Assembly: GCA_963761735.1 (NCBI GenBank)
Contig: CAVXHQ010000005.1
Coordinates: 682,001-746,000, forward strand
Source: CAVXHQ01 sp963761735
GTDB lineage: Bacteria > Pseudomonadota > Alphaproteobacteria > Rhodobacterales > Rhodobacteraceae
Length of the DNA stretch: 64,000 bases
Direction: 5' to 3'
Both the position numbers and the translations under genes were made by a program. Under the pieces are notes generated by a model. It was not told the DNA's origin. It searched no databases and worked only from the letters and a program-made list of their open reading frames with translations. Positions 20,874 through 29,051 of the stretch are shown in pieces; the first letter of the stretch is position 1, and each line of letters opens with the position of its first letter.

Positions 20874-20967
20874 GACCGACGTAGGCGCGGCAGCAACCAC
20901 GTGTTATTTGCGACCAACGGGATTACGAGAACCACGTGCGGTATTGTTGGGGTGAGCGGCGTCCCGG

Positions 20968-20988
20968 AAACCGTCCATTGGACGGTTT
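20968..20988. repeat. REP-like palindrome
   Basis: AAACCGTCCA, one central base, then its exact reverse complement TGGACGGTTT. Lying directly before a remnant of a REP-associated transposase, it is a good candidate for the element such transposases recognise. I see only this copy in the window. Confidence 0.6.
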
Positions 20989-20999
20989 TCAGCCGCGAA

Positions 21000-21140
21000 C
21001 GCGCGAAGCGCCCGGTGAAGCACGGGCTGGTCGCGCGGGCCGCCGACTGGCCGCATTCGTCGATCTACCGGGATATCCGGGCGGGACGGGTGGAGGCGGA
21101 AAGGGTGGGGGTGGAGTGCGAGGGGACGTTCGGGGAGTAG
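21000..21140 (+). pseudogene. remnant of REP-associated (IS200-like) transposase
   Basis: Only the C-terminal end is recognisable: PVKHGLVARAADWPHSSI, the conserved block that follows the catalytic tyrosine helix in RAYT/Y1 transposases, plus a short basic/acidic tail to a TAG. The catalytic HUH and Tyr regions are absent, and upstream sequence in this frame is not transposase-like. It is therefore a truncated, inactive relic next to the palindrome at 20968. Confidence 0.65.
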
Positions 21141-21200
21141 GCTGAGTTTTACCTTTCATTTTGCGGGTCATGATGGCGTGAAACCCCATCCAACGGATTA

Positions 21201-21914
21201 CTAGCCGAAGAATTTTCCGAGGGTGTACCCTACAGCAGTAGATACCGCTGAAATCGTAATGTCGCGGTTCCTTCGGGTAAGTGTCCTAATACGATCAAGG
21301 GGCCGCCGTGCAAATAACTTTATATCTACCTCTAATTTCTTTAGATCTTCATCTGATACAGGTGACATTTTTATCAAGGCTCGCGCGCGATCACCTATAA
21401 TTGGATAGTTGATCTTATTTAGCCCGTCAGCTTTGTTTTCACAAAACCCAAATACCGAATCTTCTTCTGCCGGTATCCAAAGATCAAAGTAATTTCCACC
21501 TAGGCGGACAAATTTTGAGGTGAAATGCGAAAGAATTGCGGTGGCAGCGATACCTCGGGATAAAGGAATTCCACCTTCAGAACAGATATCTTCCATTTCG
21601 AACGTTGTAGATACCGTAACGATAACACCCTCATGGTCAGGATTGAAATGCGCAATATTACTGCGTGTATAGTAGTTATCTTTGATCGGAAGTTTTGTGA
21701 CAATGACAACTGCGCTTGCGGTATCGACAATTGATGGGTGTAGGAACGCCGTTCGATCATCAAGCACGGCATATGACGGGAAGCTTAACGACTCGAGGCT
21801 GCAAACGCTGATTTTGTTCGGGAACGCTTTAGATTTTCGCAAACAACGTTCCAAGAGACGTTTGTTCAGACGTACTGACTGTTTACCCATATAAATGATT
21901 TGAAGGTGGCTCAC
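21201..21914 (-). CDS. low-GC protein of unknown function
   Basis: A 237-residue protein not recognised with confidence. Its DNA is about 40% GC in sampled stretches, far below its neighbours, suggesting recent acquisition. Visible features are a basic N-terminus, a central block HFNPDHEGVIVTVST, a motif FGFCENK at residues 155-161, a Lys/Asp-rich stretch, and a weakly hydrophobic C-terminal helix (ITISAVSTAVGYTLGKFF). The FCENK motif faintly recalls uncharacterised proteins with an FDFCxxK pattern; that is memory only. The GTG start overlaps the ettA stop (GTGA); an ATG eight codons later is an alternative. No partner gene is nearby. Confidence 0.7.
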   Translation of the reverse strand: MSHLQIIYMGKQSVRLNKRLLERCLRKSKAFPNKISVCSLESLSFPSYAVLDDRTAFLHPSIVDTASAVVIVTKLPIKDNYYTRSNIAHFNPDHEGVIVTVSTTFEMEDICSEGGIPLSRGIAATAILSHFTSKFVRLGGNYFDLWIPAEEDSVFGFCENKADGLNKINYPIIGDRARALIKMSPVSDEDLKKLEVDIKLFARRPLDRIRTLTRRNRDITISAVSTAVGYTLGKFFG

Positions 21915-23566
21915 CTCACAAACTTCTTGAACTTCACCCGCGTCGGCTGCGCTGCATCCACCCCCAGCCGCTTCTTCTTGTCTTCCTCATAGTCCTCGAA
22001 ATTCCCCTCGAACCATTCCACATGCCCCTCGCCCTCGAATGCGAGGATATGCGTGCAGATGCGGTCGAGGAAAAACCGGTCGTGCGAGATCACCACGGCG
22101 CAGCCGGCGAAATCGACCAGCGCGTCTTCGAGGGCGCGCAGGGTCTCCACGTCGAGGTCGTTCGTGGGCTCGTCGAGCAGCAGCACGTTGCCGCCGGATT
22201 TCAGCAGTTTCGCCATATGGACGCGGTTGCGTTCGCCGCCCGACAACAACCCCACCTTCTTCTGCTGGTCGCCGCCCTTGAAATTGAACGCCGAGCAATA
22301 GGCGCGGGAGTTCATTTCGGCGTCCCCGAGCGTGATCAGCTCCGCACCGCCCGTGATCTCTTCCCAGACGGTCGCGTCCGCCGACAGCGCATCGCGCGAC
22401 TGGTCGACGTAGGACAGCTGCACGGTATCGCCATATTCGACGGTCCCCGTGTCGGGCTGCGCCTGACCGGTCAGCATCGAGAACAGCGTCGATTTACCCG
22501 CGCCGTTCGGGCCGATGACGCCGACGATGCCGCCGGGCGGCAGCGAGAACGTCAGATCCTCGATCAACAGCTTGTCGCCCATCGCCTTCTTCAGGTTCTC
22601 GACCTCGATCACCTTCGATCCCAGGCGCTGACCGTTCGGGATGATGATCTGCGCGCGGCCCAGCTTTTCACGCTCGGACTGGCCCGCCATCTGCTCGTAG
22701 GCATTGATCCGGGCCTTCGATTTGGCCTGCCGCGCCTTGGCGCCCTGCCGCATCCATTCCAGCTCGCGCTCGAGGGTTTTTTGCTTGGACTTGTCGTCCT
22801 TGGCCTCGCGCTCCAACCGCTTGGCCTTCTGCTCCAGCCAGGCGGAATAATTGCCCTCGTAGGGGATGCCCTTGCCGCGATCCAGTTCGAGGATCCAGCC
22901 GGTGATATCGTCGAGGAAATAACGGTCGTGGGTGACGACGAGGATGGTGCCCGCATAGGCGATCAGATGGTTTTGCAGCCAGGCGATGGTTTCGGCGTCG
23001 AGGTGGTTGGTCGGCTCGTCGAGGAGCAGCATGTCCGGCGCGTCGAGCAGCAGTTTGCACAGCGCGACACGGCGACGCTCACCGCCCGAAAGGGTGGACA
23101 CGTCGGCGTCGTCCGCGGGGCAGCGCAGCGCCTCCATCGAGACGTCGACCTGCGCGTCGAGGTCCCACAGGTTGGCGGCGTCGATCTCGTCCTGCAGCTT
23201 CGCCATCTCGTCGGCGGTCTCGTCGGAATAGTTCATCGCCAGTTCGTTGTAGCGGTCGAGGATCGCCTGTTTGCCAGCCACGCCCTCCATCACGTTCTCG
23301 CGGACCGTCTTGGTCTCGTCGAGGTGCGGTTCCTGCGGAAGATAGCCGACGGTCGCGCCTTCCGCGTGCCAGGCCTCGCCGGTGAAATCCTTGTCGAGAC
23401 CCGCCATGATCCGCATCAGCGACGATTTACCCGACCCGTTGACGCCGACGACGCCGATCTTGACGCCGGGCAGAAAATTCAGGCGGATGTTCTCGAACAC
23501 CTTCTTGCCACCGGCGTAGGCCTTGGTGACCCCATCCATGAAATAGACGTATTGATAGGCGGCCAT
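21911..23566 (-). CDS. ettA: energy-dependent translational throttle protein EttA (ABC-F)
   Basis: A 551-residue ABC-F ATPase that binds the ribosomal E site and gates the first elongation step according to energy charge. Two nucleotide-binding domains are seen: Walker A GVNGSGKSS (near residue 40), signature STLSGGERRRVAL, Walker B MLLLDEPTNHLD; then after the Arm/linker (KRLEREAKDDKSKQKTLERE) Walker A GPNGAGKST, signature LLSGGERNRVHM and LLLDEPTNDLD. No membrane segment is present. The ATG at 23566 follows AAGGA; the open frame extends further upstream without similarity. The low-GC gene begins at its stop codon. Confidence 0.95.
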   Translation of the reverse strand: MAAYQYVYFMDGVTKAYAGGKKVFENIRLNFLPGVKIGVVGVNGSGKSSLMRIMAGLDKDFTGEAWHAEGATVGYLPQEPHLDETKTVRENVMEGVAGKQAILDRYNELAMNYSDETADEMAKLQDEIDAANLWDLDAQVDVSMEALRCPADDADVSTLSGGERRRVALCKLLLDAPDMLLLDEPTNHLDAETIAWLQNHLIAYAGTILVVTHDRYFLDDITGWILELDRGKGIPYEGNYSAWLEQKAKRLEREAKDDKSKQKTLERELEWMRQGAKARQAKSKARINAYEQMAGQSEREKLGRAQIIIPNGQRLGSKVIEVENLKKAMGDKLLIEDLTFSLPPGGIVGVIGPNGAGKSTLFSMLTGQAQPDTGTVEYGDTVQLSYVDQSRDALSADATVWEEITGGAELITLGDAEMNSRAYCSAFNFKGGDQQKKVGLLSGGERNRVHMAKLLKSGGNVLLLDEPTNDLDVETLRALEDALVDFAGCAVVISHDRFFLDRICTHILAFEGEGHVEWFEGNFEDYEEDKKKRLGVDAAQPTRVKFKKFVR

Positions 23567-23714
23567 GTCGGTTCCTTCGGAGCTGCGATCGCTCACCTGA
23601 TAGTGCGCGACCGGGTTCGGGGCAACAGGGCCCGGTGTGTGGCAAGGCGGCAGGGGAAGGACGTGCACCGGGCGGTCATCGACCGCGCGCGATCCGATCG
23701 AGCAGCACGCGGGT

Positions 23715-25769
23715 TTATCCGACCGAGCGCAGGGGTCCGGGTTCACCGGCGCGGTCCGGCAGCGGGTCTGGTGAACCGGAGTGGCGTCCCGCGCCGCCGA
23801 AACGCGCCAGCACCGGATGATGCATCGGTCCGTCGTGCGTTTGCAGCCATTCGGCCAGCGCGTCGAGCGACATCGGTTGCGCAAATATACTGCCCTGCAT
23901 CACATAGGCGCCCATGTCGCGCAGGCAGGCCACCTGTGCCTCGGTCTCGACGCCTTTGACGATCACGAAGATGTCGAGCGAAATGCACAGGTCGATCATC
24001 GTCTTTACGATCCGCGCGCTGTTGGCGTCGGTCACGATATCGTCGATCATCGTGCGGTGGATCTTCACCCCCCCGATGTCGAGGCCGGCGAGGCTGGCAA
24101 GCCCGGCGTATCCGGTGCCGAAATTGTCCATCACGGTTTTGATACCGGCGGCGCCGAGACCGTTGAATACCGCGGCCGCCTCTGTCGCGCCGGGGCCGAC
24201 GATGACGGTTTCGGTGACCTGCACCGGGAGATCCTGACGGTGCAGTCCCGCACGTCCGATCGCGTCGATCAGCCGCTGCTTGAAATCGCCGCAGGTTATC
24301 AGCTCGGGCGAGGCGGTAAAGGCGACCCGGGTCGTCTTGTGGCCGAACCCGTTGATCAGGCATTTACAGGCGATGGCGGCCTCCATCGCGCCGTACCCGA
24401 TCCGTGACAACAGCCCCAGCCGTGCCGCCAGAGGCATGAAAACGGTCGCCGGAACCTCGCCCAGCACCGGGTCGGACCAGGCGACGGATACGTCGATGCC
24501 GATGGTTCTGCTGCGGCTGAGACCGGCAATGGGCTGATAAAGATAGGTCAGGCTGCCGTCCGCCACCGCGCGGGTCAATCTCGACGCCAGATGCTGTTGA
24601 TCGATGTATTTGCGGTGCATCGCGGTGTCGAACACGGCAACGCCGCCGCGGCCCGCCTCTTTCACGGCGTAAAGTGCAAAGTCCGACCGGACGAGCAATT
24701 CATCGGTCCCTGCGGCATCGTCGTCCGACAGGACGGCGCCGATGCTGGCGCCGATCGACACGTCGCGGCCATCCCAGACGAAACGCCCCTCGACGGCGGT
24801 CGAAATCGTGTTGGCGATGATGTCGAGGTCGGCGACCGAGGCGACACCGGGACAGGCCACCACGAACTCATCGCCACCGATCCGGGCTGCCATGTCGCCG
24901 CCCCGGATCGCGCCGGTCATGCGCGCCGCAACCTCGACGAGAACCGCATCGCCTGCGGCATGGCCGTGGGTATCGTTGATGGATTTGAACCGGTCGAGAT
25001 CGACCCGCAACAGCCCCAGGGCCGCATCGCCGCGCCGGTGCCGGCGCAGGGCCCCGTCGGCAAAGGCCATCAGCGTCCTACGGTTGGGCAAGTCGGTCAG
25101 GCCGTCATGCGCCGCCACATGTTCCAGCGAGGAGCGGGCCTGCTCGATCTCGGTCTGGCGGCGCATCTGTTCGGTCGCATCGCGACAGATGAGGACCGCG
25201 AAACGCTGGCCGCTGACGGCCGAATGAAACGTCGCCCCGATCTCGTTCCAGAAAATCTCGCCGTTGGCGCGCTGGTTCTGACACATCGCCAGCTTGCCGG
25301 TATCGGGATCGTCGGGATCGTAGCGGAACCGGCGGATTTCCGCGTCCGACGGACGCAGGGCGTCCGGCATGCAATATTCGAGGGGATTGCGGCCGATGAT
25401 GCGGCTGCGCGGCAGACCCAGCATCCGGCAATAGGCCTCGTTGGTCCACATCACCTTACCATCGAGGGTCTGGACGAGCAGACCGTCATAGGTCGATTCG
25501 GCAACGATATGCGAAAAGAAGGCATCGTCGAATCGTTCCGCAGACGTGTCGGCAAGGATGCCCGAGGGCCCGTCGACCGGTGGGGCCTGCGGGATATCCG
25601 CCGTCTGCGCCGTGCCGCGACGGCGGCTGGCGACAAACGGGCGGGCCACGAACGGGCGGGCCAGGAACGGGCGGACGACCCACACGAGGATCACCCCGGC
25701 CACGAGGCCCGCCAGCAGCAGCGACACGCCGCCGACACCCGTTTGCGTGAGATCCGTGACCCCGATCAT
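23715..25769 (-). CDS. membrane-anchored PAS-GGDEF-EAL protein with degenerate EAL
   Basis: A 684-residue signalling protein. An N-terminal membrane helix (residues 15-32) is followed by a short repeat (RPFLARPFVARPFVAS), a PAS domain (about 85-205), a GGDEF domain with intact RIGGDEF (298-302) and an upstream RxxD inhibitory site (289-292), and an EAL-like domain (about 410-660). In the EAL part the signature Glu is replaced (GIDVSVAW), DDFGTGYS reads DNFGTGYA, KID reads KIH, and EGVE reads KGVE. The cyclase is probably active and the EAL part probably only binds c-di-GMP. No cognate effector is adjacent. Confidence 0.9.
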   Translation of the reverse strand: MIGVTDLTQTGVGGVSLLLAGLVAGVILVWVVRPFLARPFVARPFVASRRRGTAQTADIPQAPPVDGPSGILADTSAERFDDAFFSHIVAESTYDGLLVQTLDGKVMWTNEAYCRMLGLPRSRIIGRNPLEYCMPDALRPSDAEIRRFRYDPDDPDTGKLAMCQNQRANGEIFWNEIGATFHSAVSGQRFAVLICRDATEQMRRQTEIEQARSSLEHVAAHDGLTDLPNRRTLMAFADGALRRHRRGDAALGLLRVDLDRFKSINDTHGHAAGDAVLVEVAARMTGAIRGGDMAARIGGDEFVVACPGVASVADLDIIANTISTAVEGRFVWDGRDVSIGASIGAVLSDDDAAGTDELLVRSDFALYAVKEAGRGGVAVFDTAMHRKYIDQQHLASRLTRAVADGSLTYLYQPIAGLSRSRTIGIDVSVAWSDPVLGEVPATVFMPLAARLGLLSRIGYGAMEAAIACKCLINGFGHKTTRVAFTASPELITCGDFKQRLIDAIGRAGLHRQDLPVQVTETVIVGPGATEAAAVFNGLGAAGIKTVMDNFGTGYAGLASLAGLDIGGVKIHRTMIDDIVTDANSARIVKTMIDLCISLDIFVIVKGVETEAQVACLRDMGAYVMQGSIFAQPMSLDALAEWLQTHDGPMHHPVLARFGGAGRHSGSPDPLPDRAGEPGPLRSVG

Positions 25770-26193
25770 TCCGGTCCTGATACCCCTCGTGTGACGGCCC
25801 GTCCTGACGTCGGGTGCTTGTGCAACCGGCCTCGGCGACCGGTGTTGATGCGCGGTGCACGTGCCGTCGTGCGCTCATCGCCTTGGCATACGCTAACACC
25901 GGACCCGTAAGCTTGGGTTAACATGGTTGGCGCCATCGGTCACCGATCGGATCAACAGCCGGTTGAATTCACCTACACCCTACAGGCGATCGTGGAGCCG
26001 GTTCGGGCCCCGGAGCAACGGCGAAACCATTCCGCAGCACCGAGCTGTTGCGTGCGTATACGCACAGAGCATTTTGCGTCATCCCACACTTCCCGTCAGG
26101 CGGCCGGTCTGCCAGACATAACAGGCTGAAACCCCACGCGGGCAACCGTGCTTTCTGCGCGATGCTGGCCCCTCTCATCCCCGGAGATCCGCG
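25770..26193. other. divergent intergenic region
   Basis: A 424-base region between the GGDEF gene (-) and mgrA (+). There is no credible gene. It contains the 14-base palindrome at 26052-26065 and should hold the promoters of both genes. Confidence 0.5.
26052..26065. promoter_or_regulatory. 14-base perfect palindrome, possible operator
   Basis: GTGCGTATACGCAC lies about 130 bases upstream of the mgrA start. A perfect dyad in a divergent promoter region is consistent with a dimeric repressor site, but no regulator can be assigned and it occurs once. Confidence 0.35.
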
Positions 26194-27246
26194 ATGACGC
26201 CCTATGTTCCCAATCCCGCCCGTTACGACGACATGGTCTATCGCCGTTGCGGTGCCTCTGGACTGAAACTGCCCGCGATAAGCCTTGGCTTGTGGCACAA
26301 CTTTGGCCACGATCTGCCGCACGAGACCAAGCGCGAGATCTGCCGCACCGCCTTCGATCACGGCATCACGCATTTCGACCTTGCCAACAACTACGGCCCC
26401 CCCGCGGGCAGCGCCGAATATGCCTTCGGATCGATCCTGACCGAGGATTTCGGCGGCGCAAAGGGCCAGTTGCGCGACGAGATGATCATCTCGTCCAAGG
26501 CGGGCTATCACATGTGGGACGGCCCCTACGGCGAATGGGGCAGCCGCAAGTACCTTATCGCGTCCTGCGATCAGAGTTTGCGCCGGATGGGCCTCGACTA
26601 CGTCGATATCTTTTATTCGCACCGGTTCGATCCCGACACCCCGCTCGAAGAGACGATGGGCGCGCTCGATACCATCGTGCGCTCGGGGCGCGCGCTCTAC
26701 GCCGGGATCTCATCCTATTCGGCGGAAAAAACCCGCGAGGCGGCGGCGATCCTCAAGGACCTCGGCACGCCCTGCCTGATCCATCAGCCCAGCTACAACA
26801 TGCTCAACCGCTGGGTCGAACGCGACGGGCTGAAGGAAACGCTGACCGATCGTGGCATCGGTTCCATCGCCTTCACGCCGTTGGCGCAGGGCATGCTGAC
26901 AAAGAAATATCTGGGCGGTATCCCCGAAGACAGCCGTGCGGCGCAGGGCAAGAGCCTGAAGAAGGATTTCCTGTCCGACGGTGCCATCGAAAACATCCGC
27001 AAACTCAACGAGATCGCCGAAGGGCGCGGGCAGACGCTGGCGCAGATGGCCATCGCCTGGGTGTTGCGCGACGACGGCACCCCGATCACCACGGCGCTGA
27101 TCGGTGCGTCGAAGGCAAGTCAGGTCGTGGATTGCGCGGGTGCGGTGAAGAACCTCGAATTCACCGCCGATGAGCTCGCGCAGATCGACCGTTACGCCGA
27201 CGAGGAACAGATCAACCTCTGGGCAAAATCCTCGGGCAGCGACTGA
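26194..27246 (+). CDS. mgrA: L-glyceraldehyde 3-phosphate reductase (aldo/keto reductase)
   Basis: A 350-residue aldo/keto reductase of the YghZ/Gpr type, which reduces L-glyceraldehyde 3-phosphate and methylglyoxal with NADPH. The catalytic tetrad context is present: Asp/Tyr in HFDLANNYGPP (about residues 60-70), Lys in IISSKAGY near residue 101 and His in DIFYSHRFDP near residue 145. NADPH-binding LIGASKASQV is near the C-terminus. Length and the GGAKGQLRDEM insertion match this subfamily. The gene is preceded by a long promoter region. Confidence 0.93.
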   Translation: MTPYVPNPARYDDMVYRRCGASGLKLPAISLGLWHNFGHDLPHETKREICRTAFDHGITHFDLANNYGPPAGSAEYAFGSILTEDFGGAKGQLRDEMIISSKAGYHMWDGPYGEWGSRKYLIASCDQSLRRMGLDYVDIFYSHRFDPDTPLEETMGALDTIVRSGRALYAGISSYSAEKTREAAAILKDLGTPCLIHQPSYNMLNRWVERDGLKETLTDRGIGSIAFTPLAQGMLTKKYLGGIPEDSRAAQGKSLKKDFLSDGAIENIRKLNEIAEGRGQTLAQMAIAWVLRDDGTPITTALIGASKASQVVDCAGAVKNLEFTADELAQIDRYADEEQINLWAKSSGSD

Positions 27247-27284
27247 CGTCCGCGCGCTGTCGCCGGCAAAGAAGGAGGCGGTCG

Positions 27285-28199
27285 GTGATCAGCGAGTTGT
27301 GCGTCTGGGATATGGCGGCGTCGGCGGCGACGGTGGTCTTGCGTCACGAAAGCGACGTGGCCGACCGGATCGAGGCGCCGAACTGGCTTGGCAGCGCGGC
27401 GGCGGGATCTGCGGGTGACGCGGTATCCGGTGCGGCAGCCACGCCGACGGGCGGCGCCGGATTCCTCGTCAATGGCGGCGGGCACCTGTTCCGGGCGGTT
27501 TCGGGGCAGCCGCCGGTGCGGCTCGATCTTGGGCACCACACGGGCTGCAACAACGATCACGGGGTCAGCCCCGACGGAAAGTGGATCGCCTTTTCCGACA
27601 AGGTCGAAACCGGCGAAAGCTGTATCTATGTCGTGGCATGGGACGGCACGCAGACCACCGGGATGCCGCGGCGAATCACCGACAACGTCCCGTCGTGGTT
27701 CCACGGCTGGCGGCCCGACGGCGGGGCCATCGTCTATGTCGGGGCGCGCGCCGACCGGGTCGTCGTGCCGTTTGTCTGCGATCTGGCGACCGGGGCGGAA
27801 ACCTGCCTCGCGCGCGGTTTCGATCACGTCGACGGCCCCGACATGACGCCGCGGGGCGATTACGTCTGGTTCAACGGCGAACGGGATGGCGCCGTGGACC
27901 TGTGGCGTGTGCCGGTGGACACCGCAGGCGCCCGTGGCGCGCCCGAGCGGATGACGCGGGGCAGATCGGTCGACTGGTTTCCGCATCCGTCGCCCTGCGG
28001 CCGTCACGTCGCGTTCATCGCCTATCCGGCGGGCACGACCGGCCACCCGTTCGGCGTCGAGGTCGGGCTGTGCCTCATGCCGCAGGCAGGTGGCCCGGTG
28101 CGCGAGGTGGCGCGAATCCTTGGCGGTCAGGGTTGTCTGAACGTGCCGTCCTGGGCGCCGGACGGCCATGCGTTTGCGTTCATGCGGTACGAGGCATGA
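27285..28199 (+). CDS. TolB-like PD40 beta-propeller protein
   Basis: A 304-residue protein with PD40/WD40-like repeats (GVSPDGKWIAFSD; HGWRPDGGAIVYVG; DMTPRGDYVWFNGE; PHPSPCGRHVAFIAY; SWAPDGHAFAFM), i.e. a partial TolB-type propeller. No signal peptide is seen, so a cytoplasmic role is likely. Roughly three hundred residues is short for a free-standing TolB and it lacks the TolB N-terminal domain. The start is GTG with GGAGG seven bases upstream, 39 bases after mgrA. Function unknown; the stop overlaps the first of two mini-ORFs leading to nadD. Confidence 0.8.
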   Translation: MISELCVWDMAASAATVVLRHESDVADRIEAPNWLGSAAAGSAGDAVSGAAATPTGGAGFLVNGGGHLFRAVSGQPPVRLDLGHHTGCNNDHGVSPDGKWIAFSDKVETGESCIYVVAWDGTQTTGMPRRITDNVPSWFHGWRPDGGAIVYVGARADRVVVPFVCDLATGAETCLARGFDHVDGPDMTPRGDYVWFNGERDGAVDLWRVPVDTAGARGAPERMTRGRSVDWFPHPSPCGRHVAFIAYPAGTTGHPFGVEVGLCLMPQAGGPVREVARILGGQGCLNVPSWAPDGHAFAFMRYEA

Positions 28200-28320
28200 C
28201 GGTGCGGCGGACCTCGTTCCGGGCAATCTACGGCTGGCCGGAGCCGGTGCGATGAGACCCGCCGTCCGTCCTCCCCAACATCGCATCGACACCCGCGCAC
28301 CGCTGTGGCGCGTGGCATGA
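28196..28320 (+). other. two overlapping mini-ORFs linking PD40 gene to nadD
   Basis: A 19-codon frame (28196-28255) starts in an ATGA overlap with the PD40 stop and ends in ATGA with a 22-codon frame (28252-28320), which ends in ATGA with the nadD ATG at 28317. Three consecutive ATGA junctions could relay ribosomes to nadD. Neither peptide resembles a known protein; chance in GC-rich DNA cannot be excluded. Confidence 0.4.
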
Positions 28321-28919
28321 GGGCCGGATTTCCGGTGGCGGCCCCCGGTCAGGTCGTGGGCTTGCTGGGCGGATCCTTCGATCCCGCGCACGAGGGGCAT
28401 GTGCACATCACGCGCCATGCGATAACCCGGTTCCGTCTCGACCGGGTCTGGTGGCTGGTCTCGCCGTGCAATCCGCTCAAATCGCGGGGGCCCGCGCCGA
28501 TGGCGCGCCGCCTGGCGCAGGCGCGCCGTGTCATGCACCACCCCAGGGTCACGGTCACGGACCTCGAGAGCCGTCTTGGCACGCGTTACACCGCGCAGAC
28601 CGTCACGGCCCTCGTGGCGATGTACCCCGGCGTCCGGTTCGTCTGGCTGATGGGCGCGGACAATCTGGTGCAGTTCGACGCGTGGCAGGACTGGCGCCAG
28701 ATCATGGACACGGTGCCCGTGGGGGTGCTGGCGCGTCCGGGCGACAGGCTGGCCGCGCGCTCGGCACTGGCCGCGCGCGTCTACCGGCGCGACCGGATCG
28801 CGGCACCGGCGTCCGGCGTGCTGGGGCGGCGCGCGGCACCGGCGTGGTGTTTCGTGAACCTGCCGCTCAACGCCGTGTCATCGAGCGCGATCCGCGCGCG
28901 GGGTGATTGGGCGGCATAG
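28317..28919 (+). CDS. nadD: nicotinate-nucleotide adenylyltransferase
   Basis: A 200-residue NadD, which joins ATP and nicotinate mononucleotide to form deamido-NAD, common to de novo and salvage NAD synthesis. The nucleotidyltransferase motif GGSFDPAHEGHVHI is at about residues 18-31, substrate-binding WLMGADNLVQFDAWQDW follows, and the C-terminal SSSAIR motif closes the site. An upstream in-frame GTG at 28305 is an alternative start; I prefer the ATG at 28317 because it overlaps a preceding stop as ATGA. pncA and pncB, earlier in salvage, lie 9 kb away. Confidence 0.93.
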   Translation: MRAGFPVAAPGQVVGLLGGSFDPAHEGHVHITRHAITRFRLDRVWWLVSPCNPLKSRGPAPMARRLAQARRVMHHPRVTVTDLESRLGTRYTAQTVTALVAMYPGVRFVWLMGADNLVQFDAWQDWRQIMDTVPVGVLARPGDRLAARSALAARVYRRDRIAAPASGVLGRRAAPAWCFVNLPLNAVSSSAIRARGDWAA

Positions 28920-29051
28920 CCCGCGCACCGCCAGTGCGTGAACAGTCGCGCGGGGATCTTTTCGGGCCAAAGGAGCTGGCGGTCAGGTGGCGTCACCGGA
29001 GCGGCGCGGGCAACCGTTGTGGTTGCAAAGGTGCGCGGGTAGACATGGCCC

